DNA from: Glycomyces algeriensis
Lineage (GTDB): Bacteria > Actinomycetota > Actinomycetes > Mycobacteriales > Micromonosporaceae
DNA length: 54,298 bases
Reading direction: 5' to 3'
Assembly: GCF_027622855.1 (NCBI RefSeq)
Contig: NZ_JAPZVR010000012.1
Span: 11,303 to 65,600, forward strand
Shown one piece after another: positions 1 to 11,703 of the stretch. Positions within the stretch are counted from its first letter, which is position 1, and each line of letters begins with the position of its first letter. Made by a program: the position numbers and the translations under genes. The notes below the pieces were generated by a model that searched no databases, had not been told where the DNA came from, and was given only the letters and a program-made list of their open reading frames with translations.

Positions 1-78
1 CCCCGCCGGGGGGGGGGGGGGGGGGGCCCCCCCCCGCCCCCCGCCCGCCCCCCCCCCCCCGCGGGGGCGCTTGGGGGG
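1..78. other. Low-complexity G/C homopolymer tract
   Basis: The first ~70 bases are almost only runs of C and G, with no coding signal. This could be a genuine poly-G/poly-C tract or an assembly or sequencing artefact at a contig edge. No gene is supported. Confidence 0.7.
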
Positions 79-690
79 TCAGGAGCCGTTGCGGAGGTCC
101 TGGAGGGTTTCGGGTTTGAAGGTGATGTCGGTGAACTGGACTTCGCAGCCCTGACCTTCGGGGGCTTGGACGCCGAAGCCGGCCTTGATGGGGGCGTCTA
201 CGCCGAAGCCGAAGCAGCGCACGAACTCCCAGCGCTGGCCGTCGGAGGAGGCGTGGAAGGCGAAGCCTTCGCCGATGCGGCTGACGCGCATCCAGACCGA
301 GTCGCCATCGACGTTCCAGGCGTTCGCGTCGTCGGAGACGCCGCGGGTGACGACCGAGACGACCATGCCCTGCTCGTCCGGGGAGTACTCGAAGCACAGC
401 TTCGACCAATGGGTGTCGTCGGCGAGGAGGAAAAGGGTGCCCGCGTCGTACTTGCCGTTGAAGCCCACGGTGATCCGGGCGCTGAACTGCCAGTCGCCCT
501 CGGGCGGCACGCCGAGGAGGCGGGCGCCGTTGGCGGGGGCGTGCGTCGCGGGCGCGGGGGCGTAGACGTACCAGTCGGTGCCGCCTGTAGCGGTCGCCTC
601 CAGGCCGGCGTCGGTGACCCGCCACTTCGGCGGCTCGACGGCGCCTTCCCAGGCGAGGGGGAAGGGGAGCGCGGGAATGTTGACTGTCAT
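79..690 (-). CDS. DUF1349 domain protein (concanavalin A-like fold)
   Basis: This 203-residue protein resembles the DUF1349 family, which is often annotated 'regulation of enolase protein 1' and has a lectin/glucanase-like beta sandwich. Family-like stretches are DAGTLFLLADDTHWSKLCFE near residue 80 and the tail WEFVRCFGFG. There is no signal peptide or membrane segment, so it is probably cytosolic. No reaction is established for the family. The start is supported by a TAAGCT -10 box six bases upstream, which predicts a leaderless transcript, so it is probably transcribed separately from ispH, more than 550 bases upstream. It ends close to the homopolymer tract at the window edge. Confidence 0.8.
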   Translation of the reverse strand: MTVNIPALPFPLAWEGAVEPPKWRVTDAGLEATATGGTDWYVYAPAPATHAPANGARLLGVPPEGDWQFSARITVGFNGKYDAGTLFLLADDTHWSKLCFEYSPDEQGMVVSVVTRGVSDDANAWNVDGDSVWMRVSRIGEGFAFHASSDGQRWEFVRCFGFGVDAPIKAGFGVQAPEGQGCEVQFTDITFKPETLQDLRNGS

Positions 691-696
691 CCGGTC

Positions 697-702
697 AGCT
701 TA
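697..702 (-). promoter_or_regulatory. -10 box of a leaderless promoter for the DUF1349 gene
   Basis: TAAGCT lies six bases before the ATG at 690. No Shine-Dalgarno sequence is visible, so transcription probably starts at or next to the start codon. Confidence 0.5.
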
Positions 703-1255
<553 letters not shown>

Positions 1256-2260
1256 TCAGCTTGGGCGGCGCTGGGCGGTGGGGCGGAGGCGTTGGGGGAG
1301 TAGGAACTCTTGGGTTTCGCGGGTGTGGACTCGCTCGATGATCTCGACGGGGCCCAATGCGGCGAGGGCTTGCACTACTTCGTCGACGAGGCGCGGCGGT
1401 GCTGAGGCGCCGGCTGTCACGGCGATGGTCGAGGCGTTTTCCAGCCAGGTCGGGTCGATCGCCTCGGCGTCCTCGATGAGGTGGGCCGCGACGCCGGCGC
1501 TGGTCGACAGTTCCACCAGGCGGTTCGAGTTGGAGGAGTTCGCCGAGCCGAGCACCAGGACCAGGTCGGCCTCGTTCACCACTGCGGCGACAGCGGCCTG
1601 GCGGTTGCTCGTGGCATAGCAGATATCCTCGGCCCCTTGGCCTTTGATCTGCGGGAAGCGCTGCTTCAGGGCCTCGGCGATGGTCTCGACCTCGGCCACC
1701 GCGAGGGTCGTCTGGCTCAGGTACGTGAGCTTCGACGGGTCGGGGACCTGCAGTGCGGCGATCTCGGCGGTGCTCTCGACCAGCAGGGTCCGGTCCGGGG
1801 CGACGCCGATCGTGCCGACGACCTCTTCGTGGCCTTCGTGTCCGATGAGGATCACCGTGTCGCCGCCCTCGGCCGCCCGCTTGGCCTCTGCGTGGACCTT
1901 CGCGACCAGCGGGCACGTCGCGTCGATCGTGTCGAGCCCGCGTGCGGCGGCCTCGCGCTCCACCGCCGGGGCGACGCCGTGCGCGCTGAAGACCACGAGG
2001 GCGTCGTCGGGCACCTCGTCGAGCTCGCCCACGAAGACCGCCCCTCGCGCCTCGAGGTCGGCCACGACGTGCGCGTTGTGCACGATCTGGTTGCGCACGT
2101 ACACGGGCGGGCCGTGGTCTTCGAGCAGTCGCTCGACGATCTCGATCGCCCGCTCTACGCCTGCGCAGAATGAGCGCGGCGCGGGGAGGAGCACTCGGCG
2201 AACTGTGTCGTGGGCCTTCAGTGCCATCGGTGTGTCTTCTCGCCGAAGCTCGCGAGTCAT
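1256..2260 (-). CDS. ispH: 4-hydroxy-3-methylbut-2-enyl diphosphate reductase (IspH/LytB)
   Basis: IspH carries out the last step of the MEP pathway, reducing HMBPP to IPP and DMAPP with a [4Fe-4S] cluster. The sequence shows the family opening VLLPAPRSFCAGVERAIEIV, the conserved VRNQIVHNAHVV, VFSAHGVAP, DATCPLVAKVH and the cluster cysteines in FCAG, ATCPL and DICYATSNRQ. At 334 residues it is normal length. The start at 2260 is chosen because its ATG overlaps the stop of the preceding 30-codon ORF (ATGA), implying translational coupling; the family homology itself begins after an internal ATG at 2227. The first residues (MTRELRRED) repeat a motif found twice in that small ORF. It is co-transcribed with the polyprenyl synthase and supplies its substrates. 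Confidence 0.95.
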   Translation of the reverse strand: MTRELRREDTPMALKAHDTVRRVLLPAPRSFCAGVERAIEIVERLLEDHGPPVYVRNQIVHNAHVVADLEARGAVFVGELDEVPDDALVVFSAHGVAPAVEREAAARGLDTIDATCPLVAKVHAEAKRAAEGGDTVILIGHEGHEEVVGTIGVAPDRTLLVESTAEIAALQVPDPSKLTYLSQTTLAVAEVETIAEALKQRFPQIKGQGAEDICYATSNRQAAVAAVVNEADLVLVLGSANSSNSNRLVELSTSAGVAAHLIEDAEAIDPTWLENASTIAVTAGASAPPRLVDEVVQALAALGPVEIIERVHTRETQEFLLPQRLRPTAQRRPS

Positions 2261-2349
2261 GAATTCGCCCCTTGGCCGAGCTTGCGGGCTGTCGATTCGC
2301 CCTCTTGGGGAGGCGTGAATCTGCCCTCTTGGCGAAGCTTGCGAGCCAT
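2235..2349 (-). repeat. Three diverged copies of a ~27-base element before ispH
   Basis: Read on the minus strand, copies begin at 2349 (ATGGCTCGCAAGCTTCGCC), about 2294 (ACAGCCCGCAAGCTCGGCC) and 2260 (ATGACTCGCGAGCTTCGGC). They encode MARKLRQ, TARKLGQ and MTRELRR in register. The third copy is the start of ispH, and the first begins on the last base of the polyprenyl synthase stop codon. The spacing differs (about 55 and 34 bases), so this is a degenerate repeat rather than a clean tandem array. Confidence 0.75.
2257..2349 (-). CDS. 30-residue micro-ORF coupling polyprenyl synthase to ispH
   Basis: The ATG shares one base with the upstream stop (TGATG) and the stop shares four bases with the ispH start (ATGA), so ribosomes could pass straight from the synthase through this frame into ispH. 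The product begins MARKLRQEGRF, ends TARKLGQGANS and is basic and hydrophilic. It may be a functional micropeptide or only a translational relay. No homologue is recognised. Support is the double overlap and the repeated motif; there is no separate strong Shine-Dalgarno sequence. Confidence 0.45.
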   Translation of the reverse strand: MARKLRQEGRFTPPQEGESTARKLGQGANS

Positions 2350-3365
2350 CAGTTTGCTCTGTGGACCGTGCTCGCGGCCAGGTCCGTCAGTTCTTCCACG
2401 GCTTCGGGTCGCAGGCCCTCGACGTTGAGGCTGTTCGTGGCCGCGTCGGTGAGCATCTCGGCGGCGCGCCGGCTCGCCTGCCTGCCGCCGCATGCCTCGA
2501 CGAGGTCGGCGGCGCGGCGCAGCTCGGTCTCGGTGAGTTGCACCGTGGAGCCGTAGATCGCGGCGAGCTCGGGCGCGTCGGGGTGCCCGGAGCCGAGTGC
2601 GGCGGTGACCGGGAGCGACTTCTTGCGGTTGCGCAGGTCCGAGTACACGGCCTTGCCGGTGACCGCAGGGTCGCCCCAGATCCCCAGCAGGTCGTCCACG
2701 TGCTGGAACGCCAGCCCGAGCCGGAACCCGAAGTCCCGCAGCGCATCCACCTGCTGGGCGGTGCCGCCGCCGAAGAGCGCGCCGAGCGCGGTCGCGCAGC
2801 CCATGAGCGAGGCGGTCTTCGCCTCGGACATCGCGACGCATTCGGCGAGCTCGACTCGCTCGCGGGTCTCGAACCGCGTGTCCTCGAGCTGGCCTTCGAT
2901 GAGCGCCCGCACGGTCTGGGCCAGCAGGCCCGTGCCCGCCGGGACCTTGTCGCAGCCGGACTCGGCGATGACCTCGAACGCCAGCGCGTGCAGTGCGTCG
3001 CCGACGAGGATGGCGTCGTTGACGCCGTAGACCTTCCACGCGGTCGGGCGGTGCCGGCGCAGGCTGTCGCGGTCGATGATGTCGTCGTGGATGAGGGAGA
3101 AGTTGTGGACCATCTCGACGGCGACGGCCGCCGGGACGGCCTGGCGCCATCCCTCCTCGCCGCCGACGGCCTTGGCGGCCAAGAGGGTCAGGAGCGGGCG
3201 GAGGGCCTTGCCGGAGTTGGCCTGGACGGGCGAGCCGGAGGCGTCGGTCCAGCCGAAGTGGTAGGCGGCGATGCGTGCGGCGGGGGCGGGGAGCCGGGCG
3301 GCAGCGGCGCGGAGTCCCGCGTCGACGGCCTCGCGGGCGGCGGTGTGGTCGGTCAGGACGGTCAA
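2349..3365 (-). CDS. Polyprenyl diphosphate synthase (trans-isoprenyl family), likely encapsulin-associated
   Basis: This enzyme condenses IPP with allylic diphosphates to make linear prenyl diphosphates. Both aspartate-rich motifs are present: HDDIIDRD (first) and the variant DDLLGIWGD (second), plus GKALRPLL at the IPP site and a conserved GQ-E segment (EGQLED). From the TTG at 3365 it has 338 residues, normal for the family. That start has AGGGAGG six bases upstream. A GTG at 3470 would add a 35-residue Pro/Arg-rich disordered extension, of interest because Family 2B encapsulin cargo carries disordered N-termini. It follows the shell gene and is coupled downstream to the micro-ORF and ispH. 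Product chain length cannot be predicted from the sequence alone. Confidence 0.9.
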   Translation of the reverse strand: MTVLTDHTAAREAVDAGLRAAAARLPAPAARIAAYHFGWTDASGSPVQANSGKALRPLLTLLAAKAVGGEEGWRQAVPAAVAVEMVHNFSLIHDDIIDRDSLRRHRPTAWKVYGVNDAILVGDALHALAFEVIAESGCDKVPAGTGLLAQTVRALIEGQLEDTRFETRERVELAECVAMSEAKTASLMGCATALGALFGGGTAQQVDALRDFGFRLGLAFQHVDDLLGIWGDPAVTGKAVYSDLRNRKKSLPVTAALGSGHPDAPELAAIYGSTVQLTETELRRAADLVEACGGRQASRRAAEMLTDAATNSLNVEGLRPEAVEELTDLAASTVHRAN

Positions 3366-3540
3366 GCGGGGCCTCCCTGGGCGGCGGGGTCTGCGGGAAC
3401 GTGGTGGGGGCTGGGGCCTGTGCCGTCTGCTCGCAAGGCGGAGCGGTGTCTGCATACCGGTGGCAGGCACCGCGACGACGCGGCGAGTGGCGAACGGGCC
3501 GGATGGCGACCGGTCGGATTCGCGGCACGGGTACGGCGGG

Positions 3541-3578
3541 CCCGGGCGGCCGCCTCAGTGCGGAGGCGGCCGCCCGGG
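3541..3578. terminator. Perfect 16-bp hairpin between encapsulin and polyprenyl synthase
   Basis: The arms at 3541-3556 and 3563-3578 are perfectly complementary around a 6-base loop, starting only four bases after the encapsulin stop codon. There is no T run on either strand, so it is not a textbook intrinsic terminator. It could attenuate read-through, stabilise the 3' end of the shell mRNA, or set different expression levels for shell and enzyme. Confidence 0.7.
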
Positions 3579-3582
3579 GTTC

Positions 3583-5007
3583 TCAGCGCCCGATCTCGAC
3601 GTGCTCGAGGATGCCGAGCGCGTCCGGTACGAGGACTGCGACGGAGTAGTAGGCGCTCACGAGGTAGGACATGACGGCCTTCTCGTCGATGCCCATGAAC
3701 CGCACGGAGAGCCCGGGTTCGTACTCGTCCGGCAGGCCGATCTGGTGCAGGCCGACGACGCCCTGCTCCGCCTCGCCGGTGCGCATGCAGAGGATCGACG
3801 TGGTGCGCGCGCCGGTGATCGGGATCTTGTTGCAGGGCAGCATCGGGATGCCGCGCCAGGCCGGGATGTGGTGCCCGTGGTAGTCCACCGTGGACGGGTA
3901 AATCCCGCGCTTGGTGCACTCGCGGCCGAAGGCGGCGATCGCCTTCGGGTGCGCGAGCAGGATCTCGGGCTTGCGGCGGCGGCTGATGAGCTCGTCGAGG
4001 TCGTCCGGGGTCGGCGGGCCCGAGCGGGTCGGGATGCGCTGGCTCAGGGCCGCGTTGTGGAGGAGGCCGAACTCCTTGTTGTTGACCATCTGGTCTTCCT
4101 GCAGTTCGCGCAGGGCCTCGACGGTGAGCCGGAGCTGCTGCTCCATCTGGTTCATCGGCTGGTTGTAGAGGTCGGCGACGCGGGTGTGGACGCGCAGCAC
4201 GGTCTGGGCGACCGAGAGCTCGTACTCGCGCGGCGTGAGCTCGTAGTCCACGAAGGTGCGGGGCAGTTCCGGCTCGCCGGTGTGGCCCGCGGCGACGTCG
4301 ATCGCGGCTTCGCCGTGCTTGTTGGCCTTCGCCGAGCGGCCGGCCTTGTAGCGCCGCAGGTGTTCGGCGAGCGCGGGGATCTGGTCGATGAGCTCTGCCG
4401 CGGCGGCGGCCGGGAGGGTGAGGACCGTGACCGGGGTCGCGGCCACGACGTCGTGGTCCCACTTGGCGTCGTCCTCGACGAGGATCTCCTCGCCGAAGTG
4501 GTCGCCGTCGACCATGAGCCCGAGCGAGGACTGGTCGCCGAACGGGCCGGCGCCGAACTGCTCGACGCGGCCGTGGGCGATGAGGTGCACGCCGTCGACC
4601 GGCCGGCCCTCCTGGGCCAGGTGCTCGCCGGACTGGACCTCGCGCTGCTCGAAGCGGTCGGCGAGCGCCGACAGCACTTCCTCGTCGTCGATGCCGCGCA
4701 GCTGCGCGATCTCGCCGAGTTCGGTGGGGATGACGCGGACGTTGTCCCCTTCGGTGGAGAACTCGACGCGCCCGTCGCCGACCGTGTGGGTCAGGCGCCG
4801 GTTGACGCGGTAGGCGCCGCCCTGCGTCTGGACCCACGGCAGGACCTTGAGGAGCCACCGGGAGGTGATCTCCTGCATCTGCGGCGCGGATTTGGTGGTG
4901 GTGGCGAGGTTGCGCGCAGCGGCGGTGCTGAGGCTGGTCTGGGGATGCTGACCGTTCGAGGTCTGCGTTGGAACGGCCGGCGTGCTGTCGACGACAGAGT
5001 CGGTCAT
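3583..5007 (-). CDS. Family 2B encapsulin shell protein with cyclic nucleotide-binding-like domain (EshA-like)
   Basis: This 474-residue protein matches the Family 2B encapsulins: an HK97-type shell fold carrying an inserted cNMP-binding-like domain. The N-terminal arm (residues 1-95) includes [20 protein letters not shown]. The nucleotide-binding-like part lies at about residues 105-225, with [20 protein letters not shown] and [13 protein letters not shown]. The shell part follows, with [41 protein letters not shown] and [11 protein letters not shown]. The usual cassette arginine after FGE is not evident, so cAMP binding is doubtful. These shells are known to enclose terpenoid enzymes, and here the next gene is a prenyl synthase. 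Start: ATG with GAGGAAG eight bases upstream. The actinobacterial EshA proteins are similar in length and domain content. Confidence 0.9.
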   Translation of the reverse strand: MTDSVVDSTPAVPTQTSNGQHPQTSLSTAAARNLATTTKSAPQMQEITSRWLLKVLPWVQTQGGAYRVNRRLTHTVGDGRVEFSTEGDNVRVIPTELGEIAQLRGIDDEEVLSALADRFEQREVQSGEHLAQEGRPVDGVHLIAHGRVEQFGAGPFGDQSSLGLMVDGDHFGEEILVEDDAKWDHDVVAATPVTVLTLPAAAAAELIDQIPALAEHLRRYKAGRSAKANKHGEAAIDVAAGHTGEPELPRTFVDYELTPREYELSVAQTVLRVHTRVADLYNQPMNQMEQQLRLTVEALRELQEDQMVNNKEFGLLHNAALSQRIPTRSGPPTPDDLDELISRRRKPEILLAHPKAIAAFGRECTKRGIYPSTVDYHGHHIPAWRGIPMLPCNKIPITGARTTSILCMRTGEAEQGVVGLHQIGLPDEYEPGLSVRFMGIDEKAVMSYLVSAYYSVAVLVPDALGILEHVEIGR

Positions 5008-5049
5008 GCAGTCACTTCCTCACATTGGGGCTGGTTTGGCTCGTAGAGC

Positions 5050-5080
5050 ATCTTAGCGCTCATTAGAGACGGAAAGCCAA
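5050..5080 (-). promoter_or_regulatory. Candidate promoter of the encapsulin gene
   Basis: On the minus strand, TTGGCT (5080-5075) and TAAGAT (5055-5050) are separated by 19 bases, about 40 bases before the encapsulin start. The spacing is longer than ideal. The surrounding 100 bases are AT-rich for this genome, which fits a promoter. Confidence 0.35.
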
Positions 5081-5100
5081 TATTTCACCCATAAGGGTCA

Positions 5101-5883
5101 TTATTGTGAGTACTCCGCGTCAATGACGTCGAAGCGTTCGATCGCCGTCTCGTACGCCACGGGGTCGATCGCGCCGCCGCGGCTGAACGGGTATTCGAGC
5201 TGGTAGGCGGCGAATAGCATGAGCGCCACCATGCCGGAGATGAGCCCCACCAGGACGAACTGGTACTTGCGGGTGGGGGTGCCGAGCGTCAGCATCACCG
5301 CGAAGACCAGGAGCGCACCGGGCACGAGGACCGTCCACATGGTCGGGCCGAGGCCCCGCTGGGCCTGGAACAGGCGGTCCGTGCGGTACGCCTCGACCTC
5401 GAGGACGCCGTCGCGCACGGTGTCCAGGCGCATCTGGACCGCGTCGTCGTCGGTCTGCGCGGTGGCCACGGGCGCGCGCATCGCGTCGAGCATCAGCAGG
5501 CCGGTCGACGGGACCGGGTCCTGGTGCTGCATCGCGGGCCACTCGGTCGCGATCACCTCGTCCGTGTAAGCCCGCACGGCCGCGCGGACCTCGTCCCGCT
5601 GCGCCGGTTCCAGCGCCGCGGCCGACCAGTACACGTCGACGAGTTCGTTGGCCTCCAGGAAGGTCACGTGGCCCGCCTCGTTCTTGTCCTCCCAGGCCGT
5701 GATGAGCACGAACGCCAGGACGATCGCGTACAACACCGTGAGCAGTTCGAACAGGGTCGTGCCCAGTTCGTTGTTGTGCCCGCGGGCCGTGGGCGGAGCG
5801 AATTTCTGGAGCAGTGCGACGACGACGCTCGCGGCTGCGACCACCACGAGCGCGAACAGCAGACCTTGCACCCAAATGGCCAT
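5101..5883 (-). CDS. DUF4239 (bestrophin-like) membrane protein
   Basis: This protein of about 260 residues resembles DUF4239. Hydrophobic segments lie at about residues 3-25 and 40-65 (LLTVLYAIVLAFVLITAWED), followed by a soluble middle part (WSAAALEPAQRDEVRAAVRAYT) and two C-terminal membrane segments from about residue 185 (WTVLVPGALLVFAVMLTLG, then LVGLISGMVALMLFAAYQL). Members are bacterial inner-membrane proteins of unknown function with distant similarity to bestrophin channels. The ATG at 5883 was preferred over a TTG at 5895. It ends about 95 bases before the encapsulin gene on the same strand, so it could be upstream in the same transcript, although a promoter is visible between them. 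Confidence 0.8.
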   Translation of the reverse strand: MAIWVQGLLFALVVVAAASVVVALLQKFAPPTARGHNNELGTTLFELLTVLYAIVLAFVLITAWEDKNEAGHVTFLEANELVDVYWSAAALEPAQRDEVRAAVRAYTDEVIATEWPAMQHQDPVPSTGLLMLDAMRAPVATAQTDDDAVQMRLDTVRDGVLEVEAYRTDRLFQAQRGLGPTMWTVLVPGALLVFAVMLTLGTPTRKYQFVLVGLISGMVALMLFAAYQLEYPFSRGGAIDPVAYETAIERFDVIDAEYSQ

Positions 5884-5959
5884 TGTCCCTACCAAACCTC
5901 GTAAAGCAGAATATGCGTGTGGATACTAGTGAATTCGGAACATCGGCCCGGAGCCGGAC

Positions 5960-9339
<3,380 letters not shown>

Positions 9340-9343
<4 letters not shown>

Positions 9344-9714
9344 CGGGTCGCCGCCTCGAGTTCGAGGCGAAGGGCCGCAAGGGGGTTCGGGGGAGTCGGG
9401 TACGGACGCGGTTTGCGGCGGCGGTGGCGGGCGGGGGTGCGGGAGTGAGGTCGCGCGTGGCGGTGGAGCTTGAGGTCGGTTGTCGTGATCTCGCCGGAGT
9501 CGAGTGCGGCGGCGCGCTGCGATGCGGTGGCGGTGTAGAGGAACAGGCGGGCCGCGGATTCGCGGACGGTGCAGCCGTGATCGCCCCAACGGTCGCCGCA
9601 CCAGTCGCAGCGGAGGCGGCCGAAGCCCAGCCAGGTGCGGTAGGGCCGGTGGAGTTGCAGGTCGATTTTGGTTCGGGACGGAACCGGGTCGACGGGTACG
9701 CTGATGAGACCCAT
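9340..9714 (-). CDS. Small cysteine-containing hypothetical protein
   Basis: This 124-residue protein has LRCDWCGDRWGDHGC near residue 35, which looks like part of a zinc-binding knuckle, a middle segment ESAARLFLYTATASQRAAA, and a basic Pro/Arg-rich tail. It could bind nucleic acid, but no family is recognised. The ATG at 9714 has only a weak GGA upstream. It is the first gene of a two-gene minus-strand unit divergent from the XRE regulator, and the spacer holds a long inverted repeat. Confidence 0.6.
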
Positions 9715-9739
9715 GAGAAGTCCGTTTCTCTGAGGTAAA

Positions 9740-9789
9740 GCGGCCCGCGCTGGGTGACTCCGCCAAGAATCTGTCCCAGCGCGGGCCGC
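9740..9789. promoter_or_regulatory. 15-bp perfect inverted repeat in the divergent spacer
   Basis: Arms GCGGCCCGCGCTGGG (9740-9754) and its exact complement (9775-9789) flank a 20-base loop. The element lies between two divergent units: 26 bases upstream of the minus-strand pair and about 150 bases upstream of the regulator start. It could be a two-site operator for the XRE protein, or a leader hairpin in the minus-strand transcript. Confidence 0.6.
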
Positions 9790-9936
9790 GGTCTATGTGA
9801 ACCTTGCCCGTTTATCGCTGTTGCGATCTACATCGCTATACTGATGCAAATCATCATTGATGTCAAGTATCACTGCGGCGATTCGATCGAGCGCTCGATG
9901 CCTGACTCGCGACTCGGCTCTCGGAAGGCGGCAGGG

Positions 9937-10800
9937 ATGGCAGAACCGAAGGACCCCACATGGCGGGCCAAGTGGCTCGGTCAGAAGCTTCGTGACCTGC
10001 GCAAGAACAAGAAGCTCGCGGTCTCGGACGTAGCGGATTACCTCGGGGCCGGCACGGCGACGGTCAATCGGTATGAGGCGGGAACCTTCCCGGTCAAGAC
10101 CGATGTCCTGGTGATGCTCATGAATCTCTACGGCGTTGCGGAGCGCCGCGAGCGATCGGAGCTCATCCAGCTTGCTGAAGAGGTCGCCCAGCGGGGGTGG
10201 TGGGACAGCCTCGTTTCCAAACCCGCGTTCGCGGACTTCGTATGGGCGGAGAACAACTCCCGCGCGATCCATGACTTCCAGATCTCGATCTTCTCCGGCT
10301 TGCTGCAGCACCCTGACTACGCGGAGCGGCTCATCCAGACCGGATCCTCGGAGAAGTCGAAGGGCGAGGTCGCCAAGTTGATCGAAGCGAGGCTTCAACG
10401 AGGTGAGCTGCTGCGGAGGGTCAACGGCCCGACTGCTCGCTTTCTCATCCATGAGGCGGTCTTGCACCAGCGGCTGCCGAATGCGCCCTCAGTGGTGCAC
10501 GAGGCTCAGCTCGAGCACCTACTAGAGCTCGGCGAGCTGCCAAATGTCAGTATCCGGGTCTTTCCGCTCTCATCGGCGACCCACAACGTCCGAGCGGTGA
10601 CCAGCAGCTTCACCATTCTTGAGATGCACGAATCCTGGCCTACGCTGCTTCATGCGGAGACTCCCGTGGGCGCGGTGGTTGCGGAGACACCTGACATAGA
10701 CTCGTTTATAGGCGTCTACGAGGTGCTTTGGCAGGATGCCTTGGACGAGAAGCGGACATCCAGCTTGATATCGAAGAGGTTGAAGGAAGTGGAACAATGA
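9937..10800 (+). CDS. XRE-family regulator with DUF5753 (Scr1-like)
   Basis: The protein has 287 residues from the ATG at 9937, which has GGAAGG eight bases upstream. An N-terminal helix-turn-helix (LGQKLRDLRKNKKLAVSDVA and GTATVNRYEAGTFPVKTDVL, about residues 10-65) is followed by the DUF5753 region that senses an unknown signal (WAENNSRAIHDFQISIFSGL, then LLELGELPNVSIRVFPLSSA). Such regulators in actinomycetes typically pair with DUF397 proteins; here the stop overlaps the first DUF397 gene (ATGA). A TATACT -10 box at 9837-9842 lies about 95 bases upstream with a poor -35. It probably controls its own spacer and the divergent genes. Confidence 0.9.
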   Translation: MAEPKDPTWRAKWLGQKLRDLRKNKKLAVSDVADYLGAGTATVNRYEAGTFPVKTDVLVMLMNLYGVAERRERSELIQLAEEVAQRGWWDSLVSKPAFADFVWAENNSRAIHDFQISIFSGLLQHPDYAERLIQTGSSEKSKGEVAKLIEARLQRGELLRRVNGPTARFLIHEAVLHQRLPNAPSVVHEAQLEHLLELGELPNVSIRVFPLSSATHNVRAVTSSFTILEMHESWPTLLHAETPVGAVVAETPDIDSFIGVYEVLWQDALDEKRTSSLISKRLKEVEQ

Positions 10801-11027
10801 GTCATGATGCTGGTGTCGATGCTCGCTGGGCGCGTGGTGTGTTCCGGAAGAGCAGCCGCAGCAACGGCTCTGGTGATGGCAACTGTGTTGCGGTCGCTGT
10901 CCAGGGCGGCGAGGTTGCGATGGGGGACACGAAGAGTCCTGTCGCCGACACCTATGCCCATCTCCGCGTTAGCTCCGCCGACCTCCGAGGGCTTCTCGCT
11001 GCGATCAAGGCTGACGCTCCCCGTTAG
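10797..11027 (+). CDS. DUF397 protein 1
   Basis: This is a 76-residue DUF397 protein with the family pattern: FRKSSRSNGSGDGNCVAVAV, then GDTKSP and a C-terminal LRVSSADLRGLLAAIKA. It overlaps the XRE regulator by four bases. DUF397 proteins are thought to act with the neighbouring XRE regulator as small partners; in some Streptomyces cases the pair behaves like a toxin-antitoxin or developmental switch. That role is inferred from context only. Confidence 0.9.
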   Translation: MSHDAGVDARWARGVFRKSSRSNGSGDGNCVAVAVQGGEVAMGDTKSPVADTYAHLRVSSADLRGLLAAIKADAPR

Positions 11028-11070
11028 ACGAGCCCGTCCGCGACGATCACACCATCTCCAAGGAGTTGAA

Positions 11071-11304
11071 GTGAGCGATACGTTCAACAGTCAGACAGTT
11101 TCGTGGGGCCGTCAGCTGTTCCGGAAGAGCAGTCGGAGCAACGGCGGTTCGAGTGGCAACTGCGTCGCGGTCGCTGTCCATGGCGATGAGGTTGCGGTGG
11201 GGGACACCAAGACTCCTCTCGCCGACTCCTACGCCCACCTCCGCGTCAGCTCCGCTGACCTCGGCGGGCTTCTCGCCGCGATCAAGGCTGGAACGATCGC
11301 CTAG
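11071..11304 (+). CDS. DUF397 protein 2 (tandem duplicate)
   Basis: The 77-residue product is clearly paralogous to the upstream DUF397 protein: FRKSSRSNGGSSGNCVAVAV and LRVSSADLGGLLAAIKAG match nearly residue for residue, while the N-terminal 15 residues differ. Start: GTG with AGGAG five bases upstream. The duplication gives two candidate partners for one XRE regulator. Confidence 0.9.
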   Translation: MSDTFNSQTVSWGRQLFRKSSRSNGGSSGNCVAVAVHGDEVAVGDTKTPLADSYAHLRVSSADLGGLLAAIKAGTIA

Positions 11305-11370
11305 ACCGCCCCACGCGCGCGAGCGCCTTCCGGCGATCTGGGCCGGACCCGTCGCATAACCCGGCCCACC

Positions 11371-11421
11371 CACGAAGAAACCAAGCGCGCTTCCCGTTGT
11401 TTTGGGAAGCGCGCCTTCGTG
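11371..11421. terminator. Bidirectional terminator between convergent genes
   Basis: Arms GCGCGCTTCCC (11385-11395) and GGGAAGCGCGC (11404-11414) pair perfectly around the loop GTTGTTTT. An outer CACGAAG/CTTCGTG pair (11371-11377 and 11415-11421) extends the structure. It separates DUF397 protein 2 from the convergent gene ending at 11440. Confidence 0.8.
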
Positions 11422-11439
11422 TTCCGTGGATAGCCAGGC

Positions 11440-11703
11440 TCAGGCGACCGTGAGCCGATCGGTCAAATCGGCCGGGGTGTCCGGCGGGAGGGTCACGCTC
11501 TCGAGGAGCCACCGAAGGATCGGTACGTGCTCCGCAGCGACGGGCACACCCGCCCGGACCAGGGCGCTCACGAAATCGGCCGCAGCAATCGACAGCTCGC
11601 CCACGACCACCTTCTCCCGCAGCGCGTCCACCACGCGCTGGGCGAGCGACGGCGCGTACTTGCGCACCTGCTCCACCAGCGTGGTCCTGTAATCGTCTTG
11701 CAC
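11440..11703 (-). CDS. Small helical hypothetical protein
   Basis: The 87-residue protein is mostly predicted alpha-helical (VEQVRKYAPSLAQRVVDALR and ADFVSALVRAGVPVAAEHVP). It has no cysteine, signal or membrane segment. The GTG start has a GAGGAG Shine-Dalgarno four bases upstream, so it is very likely translated. It stands alone, converging on the DUF397 genes across a terminator. No family is recognised. Confidence 0.65.
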   Translation of the reverse strand: MQDDYRTTLVEQVRKYAPSLAQRVVDALREKVVVGELSIAAADFVSALVRAGVPVAAEHVPILRWLLESVTLPPDTPADLTDRLTVA

